From the NCBI GenBank assembly GCA_021780755.1, contig JAJXYF010000003.1, forward strand, positions 1-64,000: a DNA stretch of 64,000 nt. Direction: 5' to 3'. This document shows positions 17,169 to 28,100 of the stretch, one piece after another. The position numbers and the translations under genes are program-made. The first letter of the stretch is position 1; each line of letters opens with the position of its first letter. The notes under the pieces are model-generated. The model ran no database searches, was not told where the DNA came from, and saw only the letters and a list, made by a program, of their open reading frames with translations. The stretch comes from Deltaproteobacteria bacterium. Its GTDB lineage: Bacteria > Desulfobacterota > Binatia > Binatales > Binataceae.

Positions 17169-18338
17169 TCAGTCCCCGCCCGCGGCGATTCGACCACCGG
17201 CCGCATCGCGCAGCGCCGCCGCCGCGATCCGCGAGTAGCGCGACTCAACGGCCGCCGCCTGATCGCGCTCGCGCGCTTCCAGCGCCAGCACGCGGTCGAT
17301 CGAACCGTTATCAACCCGCACGGCGCTCGCGCCGATAATTTCCGCATCGACCCCGCATACCGCCGGCTCCGCTCCCAACATGATTCGCAGTATTTCGTTA
17401 CCCGCCGCAGGCTTCAAGTGGAGAACGTCGAGGAAAAGATCGTCGGCCTGCGCGAGGCGATTGTAGGCGGCAAAATCCCAGAACGGTCCGGCCGCCGCCA
17501 CCGCGCGCTTGAAGCGCTCGAAATCCGGCCAGCGGCCGCCCTGGCGAATCAACTCCAGTTCGTATTCGCTCATCGGCGGGACAAAAAGAATCACCTGTAC
17601 GTTGCGCGCGCGCGCCAGTTCCACGACTTCGCGAAAGCGCCCAGCGATAGCGGGTGAAAATTCGTAATTCGTATAGAACCACGCATGCACCTGGGCGAGC
17701 GAGATTTCGATATTCGCCGGTGTCGCGACCGCGAGGCCATGGCTGCGCTGCCTGATCAATTGCGCGCAAATCAATTCCTGCGGCCATGGCACACCCGCCG
17801 AAATCGTCGGCTTGAGGCTTGCGCGCCCTCGCGACGCGCGCTTCAGGACGTCGAAGCTGTCGCCCATCGCGCTGAGGCTCAGCAGCGAATCCTCCAGCAG
17901 CATGTCGGGCTGCAATGCGATGCGTTGCTCGAAGCTCGGATTCACGTGATGGCGCTGCGCGTTGAAGGCATAGAAATCAACCCCCCATACAATCCGCTGG
18001 AGCTTCGGATTTTGCAGTGCGATTGTCACGATTCGCGCGAGATCCGGAATCATCGCCGCACCCAGCGACGCGTTCAGGACGCCGGCCCGGTAGCCCTGTT
18101 CGATCCGCATACCCTGCTGCACGCGCGAACTCCCGATCAAAAGCGTCTCCGGCGCGGTCGTCCACAATTGATAGGGCATCTGTGCCCGATCGCCGGTCAG
18201 GTTGCGAAAAATCGGATAGACTAGCGCGCAGCGCCACGCGCCGTACGGGTTTACCAAGTAGTTGAAGCCCATCGCTCCCGCGATCACCACGACCGTCAGC
18301 GCGAACATCAGTCGGATTCGGCGCGGTAGGTTCTCCAA
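17169..18338 (-). CDS. membrane-anchored SGNH-like protein, copy 1 (AlgX/AlgJ-like)
   Basis: 389 aa with an N-terminal anchor (about 9-29), GSSRV at 69-73, WGVDFYAF near 118, FVPPMSEYELELIRQGG near 252, and FLDVLHLKPAAG with Asp304 and His307, the Asp-x-x-His catalytic pair of SGNH O-acetyltransferases. Nearly the same length as copy 2 and similar throughout, so the two arose by tandem duplication. It starts 9 bp after the MBOAT stop. In alginate and cellulose acetylation such a protein takes acetyl from the MBOAT partner and puts it on the polymer; the polymer here is unknown. Confidence 0.75.
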   Translation of the reverse strand: MENLPRRIRLMFALTVVVIAGAMGFNYLVNPYGAWRCALVYPIFRNLTGDRAQMPYQLWTTAPETLLIGSSRVQQGMRIEQGYRAGVLNASLGAAMIPDLARIVTIALQNPKLQRIVWGVDFYAFNAQRHHVNPSFEQRIALQPDMLLEDSLLSLSAMGDSFDVLKRASRGRASLKPTISAGVPWPQELICAQLIRQRSHGLAVATPANIEISLAQVHAWFYTNYEFSPAIAGRFREVVELARARNVQVILFVPPMSEYELELIRQGGRWPDFERFKRAVAAAGPFWDFAAYNRLAQADDLFLDVLHLKPAAGNEILRIMLGAEPAVCGVDAEIIGASAVRVDNGSIDRVLALEARERDQAAAVESRYSRIAAAALRDAAGGRIAAGGD

Positions 18339-18347
18339 GAATGGGGC

Positions 18348-19763
18348 CTAGAACTGGAAGTAGATGAAGGGCGGCGGATTCGCCATCCCCATTATACTGA
18401 CGCCGGCAAGCACCGCGAATGCTCCGGCCCAGAGCCAGTCGCTCGGCCATTGCCAGGCGAGAATCGTCTGCCGATTCGGACCAAACAACGCGATCGCGAG
18501 ACCGCCGCCGATCAGCCCCAGTTCCCGCCAGCCAATCGCGTCCTGCACGGCGTTGAATGAATAGCCATTGCACCCCGCCATCGCGACGAAGAAATCGGCC
18601 GCGCGCGCAAACGTCGGTGCGCGAAAAAACACCCATGCCGCCGTGGTGAGCAGAAAGGTCAGCGCCCAGGCGGTGCTTTCCGGCATTCGATATCGTCGTT
18701 CCGCCCACAGGTGATTGATCCACAGGTAGAGGCCGTGCAACGTACCCCAAATCACAAAGGTCCAGTTTGCCCCATGCCACAGACCGCCCAATACCATGGT
18801 GATGAACAGGTTGAGATCGCGGCGAAACTTTCCGTGCCGATTACCGCCCAGCGGTATGTACAGGTAGTCGCGCAGAAAAAATGACAGCGTGATATGCCAT
18901 CGCCGCCAGAACTGGATAATGTTGCTCGCCTGGTAGGGCGAGTCGAAGTTCTCGGGGAACCTCACCCCGAACATCCGTGCGAGCCCGATCGCCATGTCCG
19001 AGTAGCCGGAGAAATCGAAATAAATTTCGAGTGCGAACGCCAGCGCACCGCCCCATGCGTCGAAGAAGGCCATGTGGACGGTGCGGTCGAACAAGGGATT
19101 CACAATCGGGCGGAAGGTGTCGGCGATCATTACCTTCTTGAACAACCCGATCGCGAAAATCATCAATCCGTCACAGAAATTCGCCGCGGTCAGCCGAAAG
19201 TGGGTATTGCGATTGAACTGCGGATAGATTTCCGCATAGCGGACGATCGGCCCGGCAATCAGGTGCGGGAAAAATGCGATAAACAGACAGTAACTGATAA
19301 AATCGCGCGCCCCCGGCTCGCCGCGGTAGGCGCTCATCAGAAAGGTGATCTGCTCGAAGCTGAAAAACGAGATCGCCAATGGCAGCACCAGCGGCGGCAG
19401 ATGCCAGTTGGTGCCGAGCAACGCTCCGGTGCTGTCGGCCAGGAAATTGCGATACTTGAAGTAGCCCAGCAGCCCCAGGTTCACCGCGATCGCGAATCCG
19501 AGCAGCACGCGGCGACGACGCTCGCGCGTTTCATCGCGCGCGCCTTCGGCCGGCACCAGCAGCAACGACCATCCGAAGTTGAAGACGATCGAAAATCCGA
19601 ACAGGAACAGGTATCGCCAATTCCACCAGGCGTAAAAGCAGAGCGAGGCGAGGATCAGAAATGCGGCGCAGGCGCGCCGGTAATCGCGCGCCGAGAGTAT
19701 CCAGAAGATCACCAGCGCGATCGGCAGAAAGCCGAAGGCGAATTGATATGAGTTAAAAAGCAT
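18348..19763 (-). CDS. MBOAT-family O-acyltransferase (AlgI/DltB-like)
   Basis: 471 aa with about ten membrane segments. Starts MLFNSYQFAFGFLPIALVIFWIL, the usual AlgI-type beginning. The MBOAT core reads IQFWRRWHITLSFFLRDYLYIPLGGN and then LGGLWHGANWTFVIWGTLHG, whose His is the conserved catalytic residue. AlgI-type proteins pass acyl groups from cytoplasmic CoA to a periplasmic partner; the two SGNH-like genes directly downstream are the natural partners. No polymerase or glycosyltransferase gene adjoins, so the acceptor glycan is not revealed. Confidence 0.92.
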   Translation of the reverse strand: MLFNSYQFAFGFLPIALVIFWILSARDYRRACAAFLILASLCFYAWWNWRYLFLFGFSIVFNFGWSLLLVPAEGARDETRERRRRVLLGFAIAVNLGLLGYFKYRNFLADSTGALLGTNWHLPPLVLPLAISFFSFEQITFLMSAYRGEPGARDFISYCLFIAFFPHLIAGPIVRYAEIYPQFNRNTHFRLTAANFCDGLMIFAIGLFKKVMIADTFRPIVNPLFDRTVHMAFFDAWGGALAFALEIYFDFSGYSDMAIGLARMFGVRFPENFDSPYQASNIIQFWRRWHITLSFFLRDYLYIPLGGNRHGKFRRDLNLFITMVLGGLWHGANWTFVIWGTLHGLYLWINHLWAERRYRMPESTAWALTFLLTTAAWVFFRAPTFARAADFFVAMAGCNGYSFNAVQDAIGWRELGLIGGGLAIALFGPNRQTILAWQWPSDWLWAGAFAVLAGVSIMGMANPPPFIYFQF

Positions 19764-19875
19764 TACGCTCTCCGCGCGCCGTCCCGCGATCGGCGCCGCT
19801 TTCCGTCAAGTCCCGCGCCGCCCCCTCGCCCCGGAAGAAGGGCCAACGCGGTCCGCGCGGCGCGGTCGTGTCGAT

Positions 19876-21927
19876 CTACCCTTGTGCGTCCGCGACTCTC
19901 AGTAGTTCAGCCAGGCCGCAATAGCGCGTGCCCTTACGCCCGATCGCCGCCCGTATCGTCTCGATACTACCCACCAGCACTACTGATTTCCGCGCCCGGC
20001 TGACCGCCGTATAAAGCAGTTCGCGCGTCAGCAGCGGCAGGGTGCGCTCGGGCATCACGATCGCGACCGCGTCGAACTCCGAGCCTTGCGCCTTGTGAAT
20101 GGTGGTGGCGTAGCAAAGCTCCAGCCCTTCGCCGATCGAGGAGATGTGAAATGCCTCGCAGCGATTTCCGTGCGTGAAGACCGCCATCGCTGACTCGCTC
20201 CCGTCGGGCCGTTTGACCCGCGCAATAATTCCCTGGTCGCCGTTAAACAGATTCCGATCGTAGTCGTTGCGCACGATCATTATCGGCTCGCCCGGAAGAA
20301 AGCCTACAGGATCGGAGGCCCGATTTGCCGCTGCCGTCGCGCGCCGATGCAGCGCGGCGTTGATGCGCTCCGCACCGGTCGCCAGCACGCGGGTGGCGCA
20401 GAGGATTCGTGAGGCAGCCGCGTGGTCCTGGACGCGTTGCAGTTCGGCGCTTGATTGATGATCAAAACCATTCTCGCCGTATGGGTAAACCTTGCCCGCG
20501 AGGGCGTCGATTTCACGGTCGCGAATCTTCTCGGTGTACCAATGGTCGAGGAATTCATCGATGGAGCATCGCGTGGTATCGATCAGTTCAACCCCCGCGA
20601 AGCGCAGTGCCCCCGGCGTCTCGCGTTCCGGCAATGGTGGCGGTTGGTCCGCGGCGGAGAGCGCACCCTGATTGATCCGCTGCGCGAAATCGAAGATCGC
20701 ACGCCCCGACTCGTCCGCCTGATTCATGCGGTAGCTTTGCGTCAGCCGCGTGCAAATCCGGCTCTCGGCATGGTCGTCGCCGTCGGCGACCGCCGCGACG
20801 AGGTCGCGAAAAACCGCGCCCGCGGCCACCGACGGCAGTTGATCGGCGTCGCCGATCAGCACCAGCCGCGCCTGCGGCTTGAGGGCCGCGGCCAGCCGCT
20901 GCATCAGGTTCAGATCGAGCATTGAACATTCATCGACGATTACGACCTTCGCGGGTAGCGGATTGTTGCGATGATGCAGGAATACTCCCCGCGCGGGAGA
21001 AAATCCGAGCAGGCGATGCATCGTCAGCGGCTCGACACGTGCGGCGATGATCTGTCGGTCCGCCGGCGCCGGTTCACGCACTTGCGCAAGGCCATCGCGA
21101 AGGCTTTCGCCCATCCGGTGGGCGGCTTTGCCGGTCGGCGCCGCCAGCGCGATTTCGGCCGGCGCGATTCCGAGCCGTGCTAGCAGGCGCACGATCGCGA
21201 GCACGATGGAAGTCTTTCCGGTACCGGGACCGCCCGAGATAATCGCGAGCCGGCGGATTGCCGCATCACGCACCGCGTCGCGCTGTTCGCTGGACAGTTT
21301 AATCTCCCGCCCGTCGATCCAATGCGGCCGATCGCATACATCGGCGACCGCCGCGGCAGTCTCGTGCGCCGTGCTCAACGCGCCCTCAGCCTGAAGCAGA
21401 GATCGCAGGCGGTCGGCCAGCCGCACCTCGGCGATCCGAATTCGTTGATGATAGATAAACGGCGGCAGATAGAGCAGCGGCCGATAGTCGTCGGGCGACC
21501 GCGCGATTACCGCAGAGGCCGCGCCCTCGTCGAGCACCCGGGCGATCGCGTGCGCCATCTCGGCGGCGCGTTCCCGGTCCTCGCCGGCCTCCGCGGCCCC
21601 GCACAATGGCCCCAGGATTCGCGCCAGCGGCTCGACGGCCTGCGGTCCCGTGACCGGCAGGCGCGTACTCCCTTCGCTCAACGCGACCATCGACGCGACG
21701 ATCAGCATAATCAGCGCGACGCGCCGATCGACGGTCAGGGCTTCATCGAACGCCGCGATTTCGGCCGCGAGATGCGCGATCGATGGATCGAGATTGAACG
21801 CAGGCATCGCCGCTTCGATCTGACGTAGTTGCCGCCGCAGGTAAGTCGCGTCAGCGCTCGGGGCGCGATCGGGTTCAAGGCGCGAAATCACTGTCGCCAA
21901 CCCCAGATTCGCGTACAGCTTGTCCAT
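19876..21927 (-). CDS. recD: exodeoxyribonuclease V alpha chain
   Basis: 683 aa superfamily 1B helicase. Walker A GGPGTGKT at residues 232-239, DEAD-like VIVDECSMLD near 330, LIGDADQLPSV, and the C-terminal TIHKAQGSEFDAV and YTAVSRARKSVVLVG motifs. The 5'-3' motor of RecBCD. One base separates its start from the recB stop. Length is slightly above the E. coli protein (about 608 aa); the N-terminal domain has the RecD inhibitor-binding-type helices. Confidence 0.93.
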   Translation of the reverse strand: MDKLYANLGLATVISRLEPDRAPSADATYLRRQLRQIEAAMPAFNLDPSIAHLAAEIAAFDEALTVDRRVALIMLIVASMVALSEGSTRLPVTGPQAVEPLARILGPLCGAAEAGEDRERAAEMAHAIARVLDEGAASAVIARSPDDYRPLLYLPPFIYHQRIRIAEVRLADRLRSLLQAEGALSTAHETAAAVADVCDRPHWIDGREIKLSSEQRDAVRDAAIRRLAIISGGPGTGKTSIVLAIVRLLARLGIAPAEIALAAPTGKAAHRMGESLRDGLAQVREPAPADRQIIAARVEPLTMHRLLGFSPARGVFLHHRNNPLPAKVVIVDECSMLDLNLMQRLAAALKPQARLVLIGDADQLPSVAAGAVFRDLVAAVADGDDHAESRICTRLTQSYRMNQADESGRAIFDFAQRINQGALSAADQPPPLPERETPGALRFAGVELIDTTRCSIDEFLDHWYTEKIRDREIDALAGKVYPYGENGFDHQSSAELQRVQDHAAASRILCATRVLATGAERINAALHRRATAAANRASDPVGFLPGEPIMIVRNDYDRNLFNGDQGIIARVKRPDGSESAMAVFTHGNRCEAFHISSIGEGLELCYATTIHKAQGSEFDAVAIVMPERTLPLLTRELLYTAVSRARKSVVLVGSIETIRAAIGRKGTRYCGLAELLRVADAQG

Positions 21928-21928
21928 C

Positions 21929-24900
21929 TCAAGCCAGCCCGCTGAGGTTCGTCAGGGCGGTTTCTTGCAAGCGAATTTCGCTCCAGTCCGGCCGCTGGAA
22001 ATAGATTCCATGCTCACCATCGGGCTCCGCACCGACCCCGCGCAGAAAGACGAAAAGGAAGCCACCGAAACGCCGGCGGTAATCCGCTTCACTGCGAATT
22101 CGCAACAGCCGGGCCACGCCGACGGAATAAATCAAAGCCTGAAGCTGATAGTTGCGTTCGACATGCCCGCGGATGGTTTCGGCACGGTAATCGGGGAGCA
22201 GGTCGCTCTTCCAATCAGCGAAATAAATCAGCCCGTCATCTTCGAAGATGAAATCTATATAGCCTTTCAGATAGCCGCGATCGGCGCGCCAGCTCTCGGC
22301 CGGGTCCCCGCCCAACCGCGGGTGCGATGCTTCGGGAATGGGGAATAGAAACTCCATTTCGCGGGTGTTCCGGCACCGGCCGAGCGCTTCAATCATGCGT
22401 CCACCCGCGGTCGCGATCGGCGAAGTAAGTGTCCTGAAGACCATTTCGGTTCCACGGTCGAACCAGCGCGGGTCACGCACCAGATGGTGCTGCATTGAAT
22501 CGTGAAACAGCCTCTGCACGCCGGCGAGCTGCCGCCATGACGCAAGGCTGCCGGCCGCGGTGAGCGCCTCGAAATCGAGTCGCTCGATCACCTCGTGCAG
22601 AAACAGGCCCACGCTGCTGCCGCCCGGCAGGTCTTCCGATTCAAACGTCGTCGCGAGATCGGTCTTGAAATCCGGCGGTGCGAGCTCCCACGCGCCAGAC
22701 TCGTGCTTGAGCGAGGTGTACGAGCGCATTCGCAACGCGGCACGTGCGGTTGCCAGGCGATTGAATACGCTCTCCGGTTCCGAGCGATCCGCGAGCAACT
22801 CCGCCGGCGGCATCCATTGCGCAAGCGGAATCGTCGAGCGTTGCGTCGCGAGCGCCGCGCTCGATTCGCGGGCGTCGGCGATCTCGATCTGCTCCGCGCG
22901 GCGCGCAGTACTCTTCGCACCGTCGCGCGACTCGATGACTTCCCGCAATCGCTGGTTGAGCTGCGCGTAGTAGCCGGTCGGTTTCCTAATCGATCCGTCC
23001 GGGTAGAACGGCAGGTAGAGTTTCGCGCGCGCGCGGGTGAGCGCCACGTACAGCAGGCGCTGGTCTTCCTCGGCGCGCTCCCGCTTGATCGACGCCTTCG
23101 CGTCGTTCTGTGCTGCCTTGCCAATCGCAAACCGGCGTTCGCCATCCTCGTGATAGATCGCGACGGGCCGCGTTTGCGCTCCTCGATTGAGTCCGCCGAA
23201 CAACATCACGACGTCGGCCTCGAGTCCCTTGCTCATGTGCACGGTCATCACTTGGACCGCGATGCGCTCGCTCTCGATACGCTGGATGTTGCCGTCCTGC
23301 CCGGGTGGCTGAGCGCGCATACCGATGTAGTCGTCGAGCAATTCGATAATCTCGGTGAGCGACAAACGATCGGCGACCGCCCGCTCGAGCAGAAGCTCGA
23401 AGATGTGGATGTAGTTCGTCAACTCGCGCTCGCCCTGTTTCAGGAAGATCTCGCGGTCGGTCAGGCCGCTCTGATGCAACAGGCGATCGAACAGTTCGGC
23501 GAAGCGCTCCGCCTCGGCCAGCGTGCGCCATTCGTAGAGCAATTGATTGAGCGGATGGGACGCGGGCGGATCGGCGATGGTCGCGATTTCGCGAAATTTC
23601 AGGGCGAAAAAGGGCGACATCCAGGCGCGGCGCCGGCGCGAGCGATCGTTCAGATCCTCCAACGCCCGCAAGATCGCGAGCACGTCCTTCGCTTCATCGG
23701 TCTTCTCGAATAAACCGTCGAGTCGGTAATACGCGAAGGGGACGCCCGCCGCGCGTAAAAATCCGCCGACGGTCCGGCAGTCCTCGTTGGTTGCCGCCAG
23801 CACGAAGATCTCGCGCGCCGCGACCTTGCGCCGAATCGCGGTCGCGCTCTTGCGATCCTGCTCCTGGATTTCGATCGCGCTGGCCGGGTCTTCAAGCAGG
23901 CGTTTGATGGTCGCCGCGATGAACCGCCCGATCTGTTCCCGCGTATCATCGGCCTTTCCCTTTTGACCGGGGGGCGGTTCATAGCGCATCAGCGTGATCG
24001 GCACGATCGCCCGCCCGCGCGCGTCCAGCGCGACGCGATCCGGCACGCCGCACGTGACCGGGCGGTCGTATGTGATCGCACCGTCGAACAACGGCGGCTG
24101 GGCCTTTTGATCGAAGATCAGATTGCACGCATCGATGAGCTTCGCCGTCGAGCGAAAGTTGGCGTCGATCGGTATGCGGGGTGCGCCCGCCGCGCATAGT
24201 TCCTTGCGCGCGCGCAAATACGAATGGACGTCGGCGTTGCGAAAGGCATAGATCGCCTGCTTCGGATCGCCCACCACGAATAGCCGGTTGCCGTCGTCAC
24301 CTTCGACAAAGACACGCTTGAAAATCCGCCACTGCAGGTCATCGGTGTCCTGGAACTCATCGACCAGGGCGAACCGATAACGCAGGCGCAGCGCCGCCGC
24401 CAGTGCCGGACCGCCGGACCCTTCGAGCGCCTCCCAGACCCACGCCAGCATGTCGTCGTAGTCGATCTGTCCGCGCTGACGCTTGTCGCGGTCGAGCCGT
24501 TTCTCGACGAGCGGCAGGTACAGGTCGCTCAGTAGCGGCTCGATCGGCCCTTGCGCCGCCAGTACTTTCCTGGCCTCCGCGATCGTCCGCTCGCGATCAG
24601 TCGGCTGGTAGCGGCAACGATGCGCCTCGCTCAACAAGTTCTCGAGCGCGGTGGCGTCCGCTTCTTCGAGCCAGCGCGTGAGCCCCTCGCGCATCAACGG
24701 ATCGACCGCGAAGCGTTCGCGGAGCTCTGCCCTGAATGCACTTCGAAAAGCGCGTCGGCCGTCGTCGAGCTCGAGCGTAAAGCGTGTGCCGCTATCAAAC
24801 GCGAATTCCGTCAGCACGCGCCGGCAGAAGGCATGAATCGTAAAGATCGGCGCGCGCTCGAACGCTGCCAGCGCGTGTTCCAGCCGCAGCCGCGCGGCGT

Positions 24901-25195
24901 CGTCGATCGCGGTCCGCGAGTGTCCGTCCGACGCCTGGCTCGCGCCGGCCGGTGCGCCGCGCAGGATCATTTCGATCAATCCGCGAATCCGTGCGCGCAG
25001 TTCGGTCGTCGCTTTCTCGGTGAAGGTGACGACCAGGATTTCCTCGATCGATTTCGCGTCGCGGCGCAACAGTTCGACAATCAGATGCTCAATCGCGTAG
25101 GTCTTGCCGGTACCGGCACTCGCCTCGATGATCGCGTGGCCGTCCGGTGGCAGATCGTCGAGGATCGACGGTCGCAGGTACTCAATCGCGGGCAC
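21929..25195 (-). CDS. recB: exodeoxyribonuclease V beta chain
   Basis: 1,088 aa UvrD-type helicase-nuclease. Walker A EASAGTGKT at residues 24-32, VVTFTEKATTELRARI, RFALVDEFQDTD, VGDPKQAIYAFRNAD, VMTVHMSKGLEADVV, and LYVALTRARAKLYL. The C-terminal nuclease keeps GYIDFIFEDDGLIYFADWKSD, the Asp...Asp-x-Lys metal site, and YQLQALIYSVGV. Somewhat shorter than E. coli RecB (1,180 aa). It overlaps recC by 14 bp, so the complex is expressed from one transcript. Confidence 0.95.
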   Translation of the reverse strand: MPAIEYLRPSILDDLPPDGHAIIEASAGTGKTYAIEHLIVELLRRDAKSIEEILVVTFTEKATTELRARIRGLIEMILRGAPAGASQASDGHSRTAIDDAARLRLEHALAAFERAPIFTIHAFCRRVLTEFAFDSGTRFTLELDDGRRAFRSAFRAELRERFAVDPLMREGLTRWLEEADATALENLLSEAHRCRYQPTDRERTIAEARKVLAAQGPIEPLLSDLYLPLVEKRLDRDKRQRGQIDYDDMLAWVWEALEGSGGPALAAALRLRYRFALVDEFQDTDDLQWRIFKRVFVEGDDGNRLFVVGDPKQAIYAFRNADVHSYLRARKELCAAGAPRIPIDANFRSTAKLIDACNLIFDQKAQPPLFDGAITYDRPVTCGVPDRVALDARGRAIVPITLMRYEPPPGQKGKADDTREQIGRFIAATIKRLLEDPASAIEIQEQDRKSATAIRRKVAAREIFVLAATNEDCRTVGGFLRAAGVPFAYYRLDGLFEKTDEAKDVLAILRALEDLNDRSRRRRAWMSPFFALKFREIATIADPPASHPLNQLLYEWRTLAEAERFAELFDRLLHQSGLTDREIFLKQGERELTNYIHIFELLLERAVADRLSLTEIIELLDDYIGMRAQPPGQDGNIQRIESERIAVQVMTVHMSKGLEADVVMLFGGLNRGAQTRPVAIYHEDGERRFAIGKAAQNDAKASIKRERAEEDQRLLYVALTRARAKLYLPFYPDGSIRKPTGYYAQLNQRLREVIESRDGAKSTARRAEQIEIADARESSAALATQRSTIPLAQWMPPAELLADRSEPESVFNRLATARAALRMRSYTSLKHESGAWELAPPDFKTDLATTFESEDLPGGSSVGLFLHEVIERLDFEALTAAGSLASWRQLAGVQRLFHDSMQHHLVRDPRWFDRGTEMVFRTLTSPIATAGGRMIEALGRCRNTREMEFLFPIPEASHPRLGGDPAESWRADRGYLKGYIDFIFEDDGLIYFADWKSDLLPDYRAETIRGHVERNYQLQALIYSVGVARLLRIRSEADYRRRFGGFLFVFLRGVGAEPDGEHGIYFQRPDWSEIRLQETALTNLSGLA

Positions 25196-28100
25196 GCTTG
25201 CCCCCCTTTTTGCCGGTGGCGAACATCTCGCGCAAGGGGCCGAAGCGCCGTGCTATAAGGCCGCGTTTGATTTCCTCGATCGGCGCACGAAATTCGCGGG
25301 CGTTGCGCACCGGTCCGGAATCGGATCTGCAATACTGATTAGCTTCGCGAGTTTCGTTAATCGCACCGTCAACGGCGTCGTCGGTAAGGTCGTTCGGAAT
25401 CTTCAGCACCTTATCGACCGCTTCAATCGGCAGAAAGTAGTCGTTCGCGGCGCCCAGGAGATCGGAGGCGAGGTGCGCCAGGTAGGTGCGCGCCGCGGTC
25501 TGCGTGGGGGTGCGAATAGTGCGGGTATATCTCGTGAGCGCGCCTTCGTCGTTGACGCCGCCGACGACCAGCGCGGTGAACCCGGCGGGCATTTTTTCGC
25601 CCGCGGCGGCGAGCACGATCGCGGCGAACAGCCCATCAAGAAAATCCGGAGTCTTCGCGTCGCGGGCAATCAACTTGATCGACTTGTCCAGTTGTCGCGA
25701 GACCGGCCCAACGGCGCCGCGCAACTCGATCGAAGTGACGCGCCGTCCGTCCGCGCGGGCAAAGTCCACCTCGAGGATGATCGGATCGATCGCGCGATCG
25801 ATGTCGATGAATTCCTCGACGCCGCCGACCGCGATGCGCTGCCAACGATCGAGATTCGCAATCCCCGCCGCCGCGGCCTGCGTGATTCCGGTCTCGAGCC
25901 GTTCCAGATGGCCGCTCCGTATCGCCTCCGCGAAGGGCCCCACCGGCGCCGATCCTTTGAGCACGCGCACGCGATACTCCTCGTCGTAGCGCTGCTCCAT
26001 CTCCGCGTGCTTGCCGCGTGCGTGCCAAAGCGCATCGCGCAGCAATACCGTCGTGTCCAGCCGCGACAGCGCGAGCGGCTCATCGCTGGTATCCGCATCG
26101 CGGTCATGGTCCTCGTCACGCATCCCGAGCGCGTGGCGCGCCGCACCCTGCAGCGGACATTCGAGGTAATGCCGAAGCGCGGAAATTGATAACCGTACGC
26201 GCGTATCTTCAGGATTCGCGGTCACCGCCGGCGGCGAGAGGATGTGCAAGGCCGGCGCAATTACGGCCCGCGCGGGGGCGCTCAAATGTTCGAGCAAGCT
26301 ACTCTCGCGCTCGGATTCCGGGGTGGGGTCGCAACGTCGATCGAGGTCGGCACGCAGCGCGGCGATCTGCGCACCGCGCCGCGCGTTGCGATCGAAGGTC
26401 TCGAGCCGTTCGTCGCGCGGCTCCCCCGCTGGCGTCAGATCCGCGAAGTAGCGGGGGTCGTGCGCGCTCACCGGATGGGCGATCGCGAGGCGCTTTACCG
26501 CGTCGCCGCCGATCATGGAGCGCAAGATGAATTGCAGGTCGCGAATCACTGAAGACGGCGCCAGCGTTTCGCCGGTATGCGCGTTGCGCGCCACGTAAGA
26601 TAGGTAAATCCGATCGCGCGCCGCGAGCAGCGTCTCCAGAAACATGTACCGGTCGCGCTCGGCCGGCGAGACATCGCCCGCCCGCCGATGCGCCTGACGC
26701 AGGTCGAGCGGGTCGCGCGGTTCGCGGGCGGGAAAATCCGCTTCGCCCAGCCCAAGCATAAACACCACCCGAAACGGTATCGAACGCAGGGCCGCGAGCG
26801 ATCCCACGACGACTCCGCTCTCCGCGTACGTTCCCAGTTCCGCCGCGACCTCTCCGATGCGCGACAGCGCGAGTTCCAGCGCAACTTCGTAGGAAACCGG
26901 TTCGCCACGGATGCCGTCGGCGTACATCGATTCGATCGCCTCGACGATCAGATCGCGCACACGCTCGTCCGCCCGGTCCGTCGGATTTATGTTAGTCGCG
27001 ATCAGATCGATCAGCACGCGACGCCAATCGGACAGCCCGAGCTCAGTTTCGGCCAGCGCAAGCGCATCGTGGATCAGCGTGCGCGCCTTGCGCACCATAA
27101 TCGCGACGCCCTCGGCTTCATCCTCGGCGACCTCGAACGGCAGGTACTCGCGCGAGCCATCGGCGCTGAATACCCGTGTCTCGCCGCTCGCCGCGCCCGC
27201 CATGAACAGGCCCAGCGCCAGTTGCTTGAGTGCGCGGTCCCAATGAAAAAGTCTTGGCTCGACGTAGGTGTTGGCAAAGGCCCGCTCGTCGGCGCCGAAG
27301 TGGACACCCGTTTGGCGGCACCATTCGGGCCACGCCTGCGCGTGCGGTTCGCCGTCACGGCCGGCGATCGCCGGATGGGTCAGCAACCGAATCATTTCAT
27401 CGCGGGTAAAGCGCCCGAGCGGCAGTCTGAGCAGCAGCTCGACCGCTTCGGCGACGCGGCTGTCCCTGGCTAGATGCCGGTCAACCACATTGATCGGGAT
27501 CCGATGGGCAGCGGCGAACACGCTCTCGACATGCACCATGTACTGATCGCGCACAGTTTGCGGGATGACGACCGCGATTTGATGGAAGCGCAATGGCGCC
27601 GCGTCCGCACCCGCGTCGCGACGCATCAGCGACCAAATCGCATTCGCCGCGATCTCGATTTCGCGCCGTACGCCTGGGCATTCGAGAATCCGGATGCTGC
27701 CGTCGTCCTCCGCGGAACTATCGCCGGCCGCCGCGCCGCCGTTGTCGATTGATTCTTCGGAACTCCGCGTCAGGATCGCCTGCTGCACGCGACTCAGCAA
27801 CGTCGCGTTGCCGCCCGCCGGCGCCGGTTCCATGAAGTGCTCGTCGAAATCGCAGTCGGTGATCTCATTCAACAGCCGGATATATTCGCGCCCCGCGCGC
27901 CCCCAGTAACGCAGGGCGAGGCTTTCGTCGCTGCCCTCCAGCCCGAACGGATCCTCCGCACTTTCAATCAACGTCCCCACCCGCGGCGGACGCACCGCGC
28001 GTCGATCGCGCACGTCCTCCCAGAATTCCCGGCAGGGGTTGAGCGTATAGATGTGCAGATCGGTAAGCGCACCGAGCCGCCCGAAGATACGGATGAATTC

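Noticed and set aside
18894..19751. Long plus-strand frame of 285 codons opposite the MBOAT gene
   Set aside because: The minus strand has a full MBOAT protein with catalytic motifs; the plus frame is a high-GC shadow rich in Arg, Glu and Gln.
22595..23713. 372-codon plus-strand frame opposite recB
   Set aside because: Mirror of the recB coding strand with no recognisable motif.
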